Below, one piece after another: positions 46,901 to 58,066 of a DNA stretch of 64,000 nucleotides. Under the pieces are notes generated by a model. The model was not told where the DNA came from, made no database searches, and saw only the letters and a list, made by a program, of their open reading frames with translations. Origin of the DNA: Acidobacteriota bacterium (GTDB taxonomy: Bacteria; Acidobacteriota; Blastocatellia; RBC074); assembly GCA_016196035.1 (NCBI GenBank), contig JACPYM010000022.1:1-64000 (forward strand). The letters are read 5' to 3'. Made by a program: the position numbers and the translations under genes. How positions within the stretch are numbered: the first letter of the stretch is position 1; every line of letters starts with the position of its first letter.

Positions 46901-49900
46901 ATTCGTCGTAAGCCGCCGTGAGTTGCTGACTGTACGCCGCGCCGATTAAGCCGCCCGGCAAAGAGGCGGGACTGACAATGACGTTCAGGCAATTGATCGT
47001 CAGCGCATAACTTTGCATGCCTGTGCAGTGATTGGCGTCGGTGGCCGTGAGCGTGAAATTGAACGTGCCCGCAGTGCTCGGCGTCCCCTGCAACGTGCCA
47101 TTCGTGAGCGTCAGTCCTGGCGGCAATGTGCCACTGACAGTAAAGCTGTACGGGCCGCTGCCGCCGCTGGCCGTGAAGGTCTGCGTATACGGCACGCCCG
47201 GCAACCCCGCCGACAATGCGCCGGGGCTGAGCGTGAGAGTTGGGCAAGGTGCGGGCAGCGCTTGCATTTCCACCGCGCCGATGTCGCTGCCGTCACCACT
47301 GTTAGCATTGGCAGTTCCCGGTTGATCGAAGGGCCGCGTTTGTCCGCGTTGGTCAGTCGTCACATTGAAGCTCTTGCCTTGATCCAGCGCCGGGCTGCCT
47401 GTCAGCAATGCGTGCGTTGGCGTGAATCCGCCGTTGTTTTGCAATGGGCCGAGTTGCGGATTGAGTGGCGCAGCAGCGGTGCCGGTCTGATCGCCCGGTT
47501 GATTGAAGGCGGTCACGGAACCGCGATTGCCAATGAGGTTGTAGCCCTGCGAGCTGATTCCTCCATTCCCATCGGCGATGTCCGGGATGACGGTGTTGTT
47601 CTGGTTGCCGGCAATAATCGAATTGCGCACCGTCGCGCTCTCCAAGTAAAACAGCACGCCACCCGCACTGCCTGCTCCGACCGCCACGTTGTTGGTAATC
47701 GTGCTATGGGTGATCGTGAGGTCAATTTGGGCGAGGATCCCGCCAGCATTGGTGTCGCCGCTGCCAGTCACACGATTGCCGCTGACAGTTGAGTTAATCA
47801 GGCTCAACGAATAACCGTCAATCCCGCCGCCCGCAACGCTGCCCGCCGCCGTATTGTTCGAGATCGTGCTGCGCTGCACGGTGAGCGTGCCGTTACTGTG
47901 AATCCCGCCCCCGGTCGCCTGCGCTGTGTTGTTGGTGATCACGCTGTTCGTGAGATTCACTGTGCCCGCCGACTCTATTCCGCCACCGGCTGAACCGGCA
48001 GTGTTATTGGCGATCACACAATCGTCGAGACTGAGCGTGCCAAATTCCTGGAAGATCGCGCCGCCGCTGTCGGCGTTGCCATCGGTTAGCGTCACGCCGC
48101 TGATGCTTACCGTGTAAGCTGCCGGATAGTTATAAGGAATGTTCAAAACGCGACTGGCGTGATTGCCGGAGATCGTCAGCTTGTCTGCGCCTGGACCAAT
48201 GATCGTCAGGTCCTTGGCAATCACCAGCTCAGCCCCGCCGAGCGCGATGATGCGTGGCTGATTGAAATATGCCGGGTCGAAGTTGATCGTGCCGCCCGGA
48301 CAGACATCGGCAATCGCCTGCCGCAAGCTTCCCGCGCCGCTGCCATTGGTATTCGTCACCGTGCGACTTGGACATGCGCTCACTTGGAAGGTCGCATCGG
48401 TCGTGGCACCGCAGTTGTCGGTAGCGCGAATCGTGATCGTGTGAGTGCCACTGTTGGCGTTGCCAAGCGTCACGATGCCGGTGGTGTTATTAACGGCAGC
48501 CGTGCCGGTGAAAGTGCCGCTGCTTTGCACGACGATGGAAACGACAGAGCCATTATCGCCGGGGCCGGTCGCCGGATTGAGCGTCGTGCCGGTGCCGGTG
48601 AGCAACAGCGGAGGATTGTTATAGCTCAAGGTGGGCGCGGTGTTGGCCGTCACGCCGACGCTTAAGATCGCCGTAGCGGCGTGCCCGGCGTTGTCCTGCG
48701 CGGTCAACGTAAAGCTGGCGTTCGCTGCCCCGCAGGCTGCCACAAGGTCAGCCGTGACGGTGTCGCCTGTTCTGACGATATTCGAGACGGTCACTCCGTT
48801 GGAGGGATTAGCGCTCGTCACGGTGACTGTCACGCCTTGCGCGCCGCTTTCGAAGGCGTTCACCAGGGCGATGACCGAATTGGAGGCCGAGCTTTGCTGT
48901 CGTGTCAGACCGGGCTGCGCGTTGACGAGCAGTGGGAGGTGGCTGGCGCCGTTGAGTTCAAACGCGCCGATGTCCGCGTTATCTCCGCCTGTCGCTGGCG
49001 CGCTGCCGGAAAGATCAAACGGGCGCGCCACGCCGCGTTGATCCGTGGTTGAGCCGAAGCTGTTGCCTTTATCGAGCGCAGGGCTGCCAGTCAGTAAAGC
49101 GTGTGTCGGCGTTGTGCCGCCATTCAGCGCCAAGGGCGCGAGTTGTGGATTGAGCGGCGCAGCGCTATTGCCGGTCTGATCGTTGACCTGGTTGAAAGCC
49201 GTCACGTTGCCGCGATTGCCAATCAGATTGTAACCGCCGGAGCTGAAGCCCGTGCCGTTACTGTCGGCCACATCCGGCAGCGCGGCATTGTTCCGATTGG
49301 CGGCGATGATCGTGTTGCGCACGGCCATCGTTCCGCCCGTCACATAGATGCCGCTCGCGCAGCAATTCCCGCTGGCATTCAAATTGTCGGTGATCGTGCT
49401 GTTTGTGATGGTCGCTGTGCCATTCGACCGGATGCCGTCACCGTTGTTGCCGTTCAATAAAACCTGGTTGCCGCTGATCGTCGAGTTGGTGAGGCTCAAC
49501 GTGCCCTCGTTTTGAATCCCGCCAGCCGTGTGGTTGCCATAAGCGGTGTTATTCGAGACCGTGCTGCCATCCAGGGTCACCACGGCACTGTTGTAGATGC
49601 CTCCGCCCAGAGCCGCTCGATTCCCGGTGATGTGGCAGTTGGTCACCGTCAAATTGCTCTGGTTCCAAATGCCTCCACCCTGAAAACCGGTGCTGCCGCC
49701 GCTGATCGTCATCCCGCTCAAACTTGTCACGCCAGCTCTGATCCAAAAGACAATGCTTGCCCGATTGCCTGAGACGGTCAGCTTGTCGGCGCCCGGCCCC
49801 ATCACCATCAGCGTTGTCTGGATGGATAGCTCTGACCCGCCAAGCGTGATCGTCTGCGGTGTGTTAAAGAGCGCGGAGAACTGAATCGCATCGCCCGCGG

Positions 49901-52208
49901 CAGCAGCAGCAATCGCTTCGCGTAGCGAGCAATCGCCGTCACACGCGCCATCATTGGTGTCAGCGGTTTTGGTGACGGTCAACAACCTCGTCTCAACCGC
50001 TCCGATGTCGGAGCCGTCACCGCCTGAAGCATTGGGGACAGTCGGATTATCGTAAGCCCGCTGGCGTCCGCGTTGATCCGTGATTGAGCCGAAGCTATAG
50101 CCACGGTCAAGCGCGGGGCTACCAGGCAGCGGCGTCTTGTTCAGCGTAATGCCGCCGTTGGATTGCAATGGGCCGAGTTTAGGGTCGAGCGGAGCCGTGC
50201 TATTCCCAGTCTGATCGCCCGTGTAATTGAACGCCGTCACGTTGCCGGGATTGCCAATCAGGTTGAACCCACCTGATGGAGCCGGAGCGCCACCGGGATC
50301 GCGCAGATCCGGAATGGTGGAATTATTTTGGTTCGCGGCGATGATCGTATTGCGCACCAACATCAGCCCGCCGGCATTCAGCAGCCCGCTGGCACTGCTT
50401 GCCCCGGCAGCCGCGTTGTCCGTAATCGTGCAGTGGGTGAGGTTCACCGAGAAATTTGATCGGATGCCCCCTCCGTTGGCGCCGCTGTTGCTGGTTGCGC
50501 GATTGCCGCTGATGGTCGAATTGGTGACAGTCATTAACGTATCGTTTTCAATCCCGCCGCCTGCATCACTGCCATTGGCCGCGTTATTCGCAATCGTGCT
50601 ATTGAGAATCGTCAGCGAGCCTCGATTGGCAATGCCGCCACCAGTGCTGGCGGTGTTGCCCGTGAGATAACAATTGGTCAGCGTCAAAGTGCTGCGGTTC
50701 AGAATGCCGCCGCCCTGACCGCTGTTGGCGCTGCCCACGCCGTTTCCGCCGCTGACGGTCAGTCCGTTCAGGCTGGCCGTCACACTTGGGTTGATGCTGA
50801 AGACGCGGCTTGTATTGTTGCCGGAGATGTTGGGATTGCCCAGACCAGCCAGCGTCAGATTCTTGCTCAAGACGATTTCGCCGCTTGTTAACGCGATTGT
50901 GCGCGGCGCAGCAGCGAAGAAATCCGGATCAAAGAAGACATATCCATCAACCGCTGAATCTGCCACGGCTTGCCGCAGACTGCCCGGGCCGCTGTCGTTG
51001 GCGTTGGACACCATCGGCAGAAATTCGAAAGCGCCGATGTCCGCCCCCGCTCCGAATGGGCGGGTGAAACCACGCTGGTCGGTCGCGGGAGCGCCATTGC
51101 CATTGGCACTCAAACGCAACCAGTCAAGCGCCAACGAATTGGGTCTGAGCGCGTGCGTTGGCGTGGTTCCGCCGTAATCGCCAAGCGGATAAATGCGCGG
51201 GTCGAGCACCGACGATCCATCGTTACTACCCGTCAGATCATTCTTGGCGGCAGTGAAACTCGCTGCGAAATTCGGATTGCCGATCAGGTTGTAGCCATCT
51301 GAAACAATACTATGCGTGAGGTCCCAAAGGTCTTCGCTGCCTGTGGCATTGGCCGCGATGATCGTATTGCGCACCCGGACTGTCCCGCCAGAGCAAACGA
51401 GGTTGCCGGCATTCGTCACGATGGTGCTGTTGGTCAGCGTGACCGTGCCGGACGTCGTCGCGATGCCGCCACCGGCCAGGCTGTTATCCGCTTGATTGCC
51501 GCTGATGGTTGAGTTGGTGACGCTCAGCGCGCCAGCATTGTAAATGCCGCCGCCGCCAGTGGAGCCATTCCCTCTGTTATTCGAGAGCGTGCTGCCGAGC
51601 AGCGCCACTGTGCCTTGATTATTGATCCCACCGCCGGGAGCGCCGGTGTTGGCGGTGAGGTGACAACCGGTCACGGTCAGCACGCCTTCATTGTAAATGC
51701 CGCCGCCCGCGCCATTGGCGAGACTGCCTGCGCCGTTTCCGCCGCTGATCGTCATTCCGCTCAAGGCGACCGTCGCCCCCGAACTAATGGTGAAAACGCG
51801 GCTCGCCTGATTACCGGTAAGCGTCAACTTGTTCGCACCCGTCCCCGTGATCGTCAGGTTTTTGTTGATGAGAAGTTCCGCCCCGCTGAGAGTGATGGTG
51901 CGCGGCTGGGCGAAGAACGTCGCATCAAAAGCAATCGTGTCGCCCGATTGCGCGCTAAAAATGGCTTGCCGCAACGTGCAATTTCCGCCGGGGCAACTGC
52001 CACCGCCGTCCGTGTTGGTCGTTACCGTGATGGTATTGGCAAGCAGCGCCACTGTGGCTAGCTCGGAGTGCGCGGCTGGCAGATTTATCTTGTCTATCCA
52101 ATTAAACCTTGAAGCTTGCCCCGTCCGCACTTGGGCAGAGCTGCTCCAGAGCGCCAAGCCAAACACTCCCGTGAGCGTCAACAATAGGGTCGTCATTCGT
52201 CGTTGCAT
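43998..52208 (-). CDS. Giant beta-helix / Ig-like / FG-GAP surface protein
   Basis: The start is ATG at 52208 with AGAGGA 7 bases upstream (2736 residues); a GTG ten codons earlier is less likely. Order: signal peptide (about 5-27); four choice-of-anchor Q/parallel beta-helix units at about 78-395, 403-736, 757-1081 and 1286-1644, each opening with an LRQAI/LREAI-type motif and closing with DIGAFE or DIGAVE; an Ig-like region at about 1086-1279; nine putative-Ig repeats of 85-95 residues starting C-P-x-[IL]-T-L (about 1654-2440); and six DYDGDGK calcium-loop FG-GAP repeats (about 2453-2736). No enzyme motif. An adhesin or surface fibre is inferred. It lacks the shared C-terminal module of the other giants. 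Confidence 0.88.
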   Translation of the reverse strand: MQRRMTTLLLTLTGVFGLALWSSSAQVRTGQASRFNWIDKINLPAAHSELATVALLANTITVTTNTDGGGSCPGGNCTLRQAIFSAQSGDTIAFDATFFAQPRTITLSGAELLINKNLTITGTGANKLTLTGNQASRVFTISSGATVALSGMTISGGNGAGSLANGAGGGIYNEGVLTVTGCHLTANTGAPGGGINNQGTVALLGSTLSNNRGNGSTGGGGIYNAGALSVTNSTISGNQADNSLAGGGIATTSGTVTLTNSTIVTNAGNLVCSGGTVRVRNTIIAANATGSEDLWDLTHSIVSDGYNLIGNPNFAASFTAAKNDLTGSNDGSSVLDPRIYPLGDYGGTTPTHALRPNSLALDWLRLSANGNGAPATDQRGFTRPFGAGADIGAFEFLPMVSNANDSGPGSLRQAVADSAVDGYVFFDPDFFAAAPRTIALTSGEIVLSKNLTLAGLGNPNISGNNTSRVFSINPSVTASLNGLTVSGGNGVGSANSGQGGGILNRSTLTLTNCYLTGNTASTGGGIANRGSLTILNSTIANNAANGSDAGGGIENDTLMTVTNSTISGNRATSNSGANGGGIRSNFSVNLTHCTITDNAAAGASSASGLLNAGGLMLVRNTIIAANQNNSTIPDLRDPGGAPAPSGGFNLIGNPGNVTAFNYTGDQTGNSTAPLDPKLGPLQSNGGITLNKTPLPGSPALDRGYSFGSITDQRGRQRAYDNPTVPNASGGDGSDIGAVETRLLTVTKTADTNDGACDGDCSLREAIAAAAAGDAIQFSALFNTPQTITLGGSELSIQTTLMVMGPGADKLTVSGNRASIVFWIRAGVTSLSGMTISGGSTGFQGGGIWNQSNLTVTNCHITGNRAALGGGIYNSAVVTLDGSTVSNNTAYGNHTAGGIQNEGTLSLTNSTISGNQVLLNGNNGDGIRSNGTATITNSTITDNLNASGNCCASGIYVTGGTMAVRNTIIAANRNNAALPDVADSNGTGFSSGGYNLIGNRGNVTAFNQVNDQTGNSAAPLNPQLAPLALNGGTTPTHALLTGSPALDKGNSFGSTTDQRGVARPFDLSGSAPATGGDNADIGAFELNGASHLPLLVNAQPGLTRQQSSASNSVIALVNAFESGAQGVTVTVTSANPSNGVTVSNIVRTGDTVTADLVAACGAANASFTLTAQDNAGHAATAILSVGVTANTAPTLSYNNPPLLLTGTGTTLNPATGPGDNGSVVSIVVQSSGTFTGTAAVNNTTGIVTLGNANSGTHTITIRATDNCGATTDATFQVSACPSRTVTNTNGSGAGSLRQAIADVCPGGTINFDPAYFNQPRIIALGGAELVIAKDLTIIGPGADKLTISGNHASRVLNIPYNYPAAYTVSISGVTLTDGNADSGGAIFQEFGTLSLDDCVIANNTAGSAGGGIESAGTVNLTNSVITNNTAQATGGGIHSNGTLTVQRSTISNNTAAGSVAGGGIDGYSLSLINSTVSGNRVTGSGDTNAGGILAQIDLTITHSTITNNVAVGAGSAGGVLFYLESATVRNSIIAGNQNNTVIPDIADGNGGISSQGYNLIGNRGSVTAFNQPGDQTGTAAAPLNPQLGPLQNNGGFTPTHALLTGSPALDQGKSFNVTTDQRGQTRPFDQPGTANANSGDGSDIGAVEMQALPAPCPTLTLSPGALSAGLPGVPYTQTFTASGGSGPYSFTVSGTLPPGLTLTNGTLQGTPSTAGTFNFTLTATDANHCTGMQSYALTINCLNVIVSPASLPGGLIGAAYSQQLTAAYDELPARPARFASTTGFTFSLLSGTLPQGLTLTADGLLAGTLTTTGAFNFTVKATDGSNGCAGTQAYSLTITCPTLTLSPATLPNPQPGVAYNQTLSVQPAGGSYSFTISSGTLPQGLSLSAAGALTGTTTQTGTFNFRFTVTSFGGQCSGFRDYQLTVGCPVITLSDVLTNAQPGAAYNQTINVTPSGSYTFSLAGGGLPSGVTINAQTGALTGTLQQAGTFNFTIKALNTNGCQGTRAYTVAVNCPSFTLSSLPNGVAGVPYNQTLTVTPSGTYSYALAGGTLPSGLSLGNDGSLTGTPSAAGSFNFTVKAQSANGCLATQAYAVSISCPTITINPASLPGGVVGTAYSQTVSASPAGSSSYSVSSGALPTGLTLNAATGVISGVPSTGGTFSFRVAAAAGSCSGARDYTVVMACAGLTITTATLPAGTAGTAYAQTIGVSPADSYSFALLTGSLPSGLTLNAVTGVLGGLPSVTGSYNFTLKAQTANGCAATQSYTLVVGCPSITLAALPPPVLNTAYDQTVSVLPSGGGYSFAVTAGALPAGLALNAATGVISGMPTISSGGGAYNFTLTAASFGACTGSRLYSGTIVGSTCPMITLPASLPNGQPGQLYSQAVAATPSGSYSYAMTAGALPAGLTFIAAAGLLYGYPAAAGAFNFTIKATDANNCSGQRAYTLNIGSAAAALALQADYDGDGKADPTLWSANEGVWRILKSTTQQAVNQTWGTAGDVTLLGDYDGDGKTDLAVFRPADATFYVKRSSDGGFLIKQWGLATDVPVPGDYDGDGKTDIAVWRGSTGVWYILYSGRSSDGMVDAVTWGASAAPYNDVPVPGDYDGDGKSDVAVFRRGTGTWLVKRSSDGQYLVKQWGLGTDVPVANDYDGDGKTDLAVWRGTNGTWYIWQSATNDYRVTLWGMAGDQTAAGDYDGDGKADIAVWRGGEANWYIACSRDSSLRQLGQGRSGDTPVSPKL

Positions 52209-52274
52209 ACACGTATCCTCTGCTTGATGGTTGCCCACCTGCGTTATTCGTTGTTTGAGTTTTGCCGTTGGTTA

Positions 52275-52634
52275 TTACGTTTGAGCTTCAGTTGATTGAA
52301 GCAGCCGTCTGATTTCGGCCAGATTCTCTTTCAGCACGTAGCCGCAAGCGCCCGCCGCGCGGGCCGATTCGTGCAGAATCGGCTGATCGTAATTGGTTAC
52401 GATAATGACGCGTGCTTGCGGAAAGGCAGCCAGCAATTGCCGGGTCGCACTAATCCCATCCAGCACTTTCATCTCGATGTCCATCAGCACGAAATCGGGT
52501 TGATGCGTTTGATAGGCCGCGAGCGCCTGTGCGCCATCGCTGCATTCATAGACGACCTCGCCCAGCTTGCCCACCATTGCACGAATCAAGCGGCGCATTT
52601 CCGGGTTGTCATCTACGATCAAGACCTTTGCCAT
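52275..52634 (-). CDS. Single-domain response regulator (receiver)
   Basis: Started at ATG 52634 (MAKVLIVDD), the product has 119 residues and is a receiver only: D8/D9 acidic pair, phosphoacceptor D52 in VLMDIEM, T80 and K102. No output domain, so it probably acts as a phosphate shuttle or by protein contact. Twenty-two in-frame codons upstream are unlikely to be translated. It lies between the NarL-type regulator and the giant surface protein, all minus strand. Confidence 0.9.
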   Translation of the reverse strand: MAKVLIVDDNPEMRRLIRAMVGKLGEVVYECSDGAQALAAYQTHQPDFVLMDIEMKVLDGISATRQLLAAFPQARVIIVTNYDQPILHESARAAGACGYVLKENLAEIRRLLQSTEAQT

Positions 52635-52780
52635 TGCTGTTTTCCTCGGCGGTGATTGTGCGAAAAACGGGCGGGGTTTTGAATAGCGAGAACTGCTCAA
52701 TTTGGCTGAGTAGCTGTACTCAATTTTCTAGGTAGTTCTACTCAGACGCGGCGGCTGAGAGCGGCACCGAAAGCGCTGGC

Positions 52781-53426
52781 TTAGCTGAGTTCGGCTTTAT
52801 GTTGCAAGGCGAATTTGACCAGCGCGTGCGCGCCGTGCAATTCGAGTTTGACGCAGATGTTGGCGCGATGATTTTCGATGGTGCGGGTGCTGACGCCCAG
52901 GTCGTTGGCGATTTCTTTGCTGGTTTTGTATTCAGCCAGCAGCGCCAGCACGCAGCGTTCGGTGGCGGTCAACGTCTGCAAGCCCGGCTGTTCTTGCGTC
53001 AGCGCAGCGTTGCGGCGACTGCGTTCGAGCAACAGGCCACTCAGTGCAGGACTGATGTAAGGCTGCCCGCTGGCTACCGAACGAATGCAATTGACCACAT
53101 CGGCGGCGACGGAATCTTTGATCAGATAACCCAGCGCGCCGACTTCCAACGCTTCGTTAAAATGCAGCGCGTCTTTGTGCATGGTCAGGAAAATGACTTT
53201 GACGGGCGAGCGTGTTTCGCGCAAGCGGCGCGCGACGCCGAAGCCATCCAGACGCGGCATGTCCAGATCGAGAATCGCGATTTCCGCCTGGCAATCGCGC
53301 AGCAACACCAGCGCCGCTTCGCCATCGTCGGCTTCCGCAACGACTTTTAATTGCGCGTCGCGCTCGATGACCTGCTTTAGTCCCTGGCGAAAGATCGGGT
53401 GGTCATCGGCTACCAACAAACGAATT

Positions 53427-53437
<11 letters not shown>
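52781..53437 (-). CDS. NarL/LuxR-family response regulator
   Basis: The 218-residue protein has a receiver (D11/D12, D57 in AILDLDM, T85, K107) followed by a LuxR-type helix-turn-helix at about 150-215 ('LTATERCVLALLAEYKTSKEIANDLGVSTRTIENHRANI'). Its start overlaps the end of the sensor kinase gene by 11 bases, a strong sign of a cognate pair. It is a DNA-binding regulator; targets are unknown, but the neighbouring surface protein is a candidate. Confidence 0.93.
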
Positions 53438-56489
<3,052 letters not shown>

Positions 56490-56554
56490 CAAATAACACC
56501 TTGCGCTTGAGAGAAAACAAACGGATAGAGGGGGTGGGAAAACCGGCGGCACTC

Positions 56555-56589
56555 TAAAACAAAACGGGCAGGCCGACAATGACCTGCCC
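56555..56589 (-). terminator. Terminator, minus strand
   Basis: GGGCAGG (56566-56572) pairs with CCTGCCC (56583-56589), and the A-rich AAAACAAAA upstream becomes a U-tract on the minus strand. It lies between the decayed fragments at 56655 and the kinase start and still looks functional. Confidence 0.6.
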
Positions 56590-56654
56590 TTAGCAAACGT
56601 GATTTGGCTCCGTGCTTTCAGTGTGGCCCCGCAGGCCGGCCACCCGACTGTTCG

Positions 56655-56787
56655 CTAGGGTCGGCTCAATCGCAGGCCGTCGCTTGAGCACTGAATGAAC
56701 CATGTGCTGGTGGCGGCCCACCACACCGTCACATCGGCCAGCCCGTCCTCGTCATAATCCCCCAGCGCCGCTTGATCAAGGAACCGC
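56655..56787 (-). pseudogene. Fragment of an FG-GAP (DYD-D-DG) repeat protein
   Basis: The reading frame 'AALGDYDEDGLADVTVWW' and 'STWFIQCSSDGLRL' before TAG at 56655 matches the FG-GAP repeats at the end of the giant protein at 43998, which have GDYDGDGKADIAVWRG..NWYI. One repeat only remains and it has no start of its own. It begins exactly where the thioredoxin-like fragment ends, and the two share an open frame only because of the frameshift upstream. Confidence 0.6.
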
Positions 56788-57254
56788 CAAGGCGGCTTCG
56801 ATGATTTCGCCCGTGAATTTCTCTCCGTCAAGCGGCAGCGTTGGCGAGGCGCCGAGGCCCAAGTCCGCGCCTGTTTGATATTCGCCCGAAACAGTTCCTG
56901 GCTTGCCTGCTGCGCGGTCGCACGGCTGAACGCCTGTGCGTCAATACCCGCTTGGGCCGCGGCGGCTTGCCAGTTGTCATCACGATAATTTTCAGCCCGC
57001 GCCGCCAGATAAGCGCGATGCTGGTCGGGATAGTCGCGCGCCACGACGAGTTGCCGAATGTCTTCGTCAATTTCCGGCTGGCCGTGCAAGCTGTTGAAAA
57101 CGACGCGCCCGGCGCGGCGCTCTTCGCCCGCGATGTAATTCGGCCAAAACTCAACCTGCTCGCCCAATTCCCGCACCAACGGCGCGACGGATTGTTCCGC
57201 CAGCACGCGAACGGGCCCTGGCTCGTGCGGCACGCGGCGGCAAAACCGGTAGAA
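56776..57254 (-). pseudogene. Frameshifted thioredoxin-like (DsbA/GILT-type) gene remnant
   Basis: The segment 'VVFNSLHGQPEIDEDIRQLVVARDYPD', 'AENYRDDNWQAAAAQAGIDA' and 'ELFRANIKQA' is typical of the middle of exported thioredoxin-like proteins with an SLHGQPE motif. The matching end 'DLGLGASPTLPLDGEKFTGEIIEAALAVP' is present but in another frame, after a one-base shift near 56868, and stops with TGA at 56776. The redox CxxC expected at the N-terminus is absent or scrambled near 57240. A sequencing error could explain the shift but not the missing start and motif, so it is called a pseudogene. Confidence 0.6.
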
Positions 57255-57292
57255 AAAATTTCGTGGGGAAAGAAAATTTAGTTTGGCTGCTT

Positions 57293-57430
57293 CCTGGGTA
57301 CGCCCGCGTCTTCACAGCAGTGGGCGTGCAGACTTGGCGCAAGACCGCTAGAGGCTGAAAGGAATCCCTCCGGCATCAATTGCTCTCACGCCAAGACCGC
57401 ACGCTGGCAGCGGTGCGTACCCGGGTTGGC
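57293..57430. repeat. Long imperfect inverted repeat, same family as the one at 15037
   Basis: The left part from CCTGGGTACGC (57293) and the right part ending GCGGTGCGTACCCGGG (57430) are imperfect complements. The interior CCCTCCGGCATCAATT corresponds to the inverse of AATTGATGCCG and to CCCTCCGGAATTG in the element at 15037-15163. It is a more diverged copy of that element. Confidence 0.7.
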
Positions 57431-57432
57431 TC

Positions 57433-57441
57433 TGCTATACT
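57433..57441 (+). promoter_or_regulatory. Candidate extended -10 promoter of the sigma factor gene
   Basis: TGCTATACT fits an extended -10 (TGN followed by TATACT). No good -35 is present; that position falls in the right arm of the inverted repeat. It lies 35 bases before the ATG at 57476. Confidence 0.35.
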
Positions 57442-57475
57442 CCGCCACGCAATCCCCACAATCCCGAAACAAGCG

Positions 57476-58057
57476 ATGGCTTTCACTTCTCCACAAGAGA
57501 TCACGCAACTGTTGCGCGCCTGGAATGGCGGCGACGCGGCAGCCTTGGAAAAGTTGACGCCACTCGTCTATCAGGAATTGCACCGGCTGGCGCACCGGCA
57601 TCTGGCGCGTGAACAGCACGACTACAGCCTGCAAACATCAGCGTTGGTCAACGAAGCGTACTTGCGGCTGGTAGATGCGCAACAGGTAGATTGGCAGAAT
57701 CGCGCGCATTTCTTTGGCGTCTCGGCGCGGCTGATGCGCCAGATTCTGGTGGATTTCGCCCGCCAACGCGACAGCCAGAAACGCGGCGGCGGGGTTTCAG
57801 TCATTGGTTTGGAAGATACACCGAATCAAGGCCTGGACATTGCCCAAGTCCCTAGCGCCGATCTGGTCGCGCTGGATGACGCGCTGAATTTGCTGGCCAC
57901 GCTCAATCCGCGGCACAGTCAGATCGTCGAATTGCGCTTCTTCGGCGGCTTGGGTGAAGTGGAAATCGCCGAGGTGTTACAAGTCTCGGAACGCACCGTG
58001 CGCAGCGATTGGCGCATGGCGCGGGCCTGGTTGCAGCGCGAATTGTCGCGTGCCTGA
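57476..58057 (+). CDS. ECF-like RNA polymerase sigma factor (Sig-70_X6 type)
   Basis: From ATG at 57476 the product has 193 residues. Region 2 ('SALVNEAYLRLV', 'AHFFGVSARLMRQILVDFARQR') and region 4 ('LNPRHSQIVELRFFGGLGEVEIAEVLQVSERTVRSDWRMARAWL') are clear, and the opening 'SPQEITQLLRAWNGGDAAALEKL' marks the ECF-like subfamily common in Acidobacteria and Planctomycetes. No anti-sigma gene follows. Instead the Ser/Thr kinase starts 9 bases on, as is usual for this subfamily, so phosphorylation probably controls the sigma factor. Confidence 0.93.
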   Translation: MAFTSPQEITQLLRAWNGGDAAALEKLTPLVYQELHRLAHRHLAREQHDYSLQTSALVNEAYLRLVDAQQVDWQNRAHFFGVSARLMRQILVDFARQRDSQKRGGGVSVIGLEDTPNQGLDIAQVPSADLVALDDALNLLATLNPRHSQIVELRFFGGLGEVEIAEVLQVSERTVRSDWRMARAWLQRELSRA

Positions 58058-58066
58058 TGCGAGATA

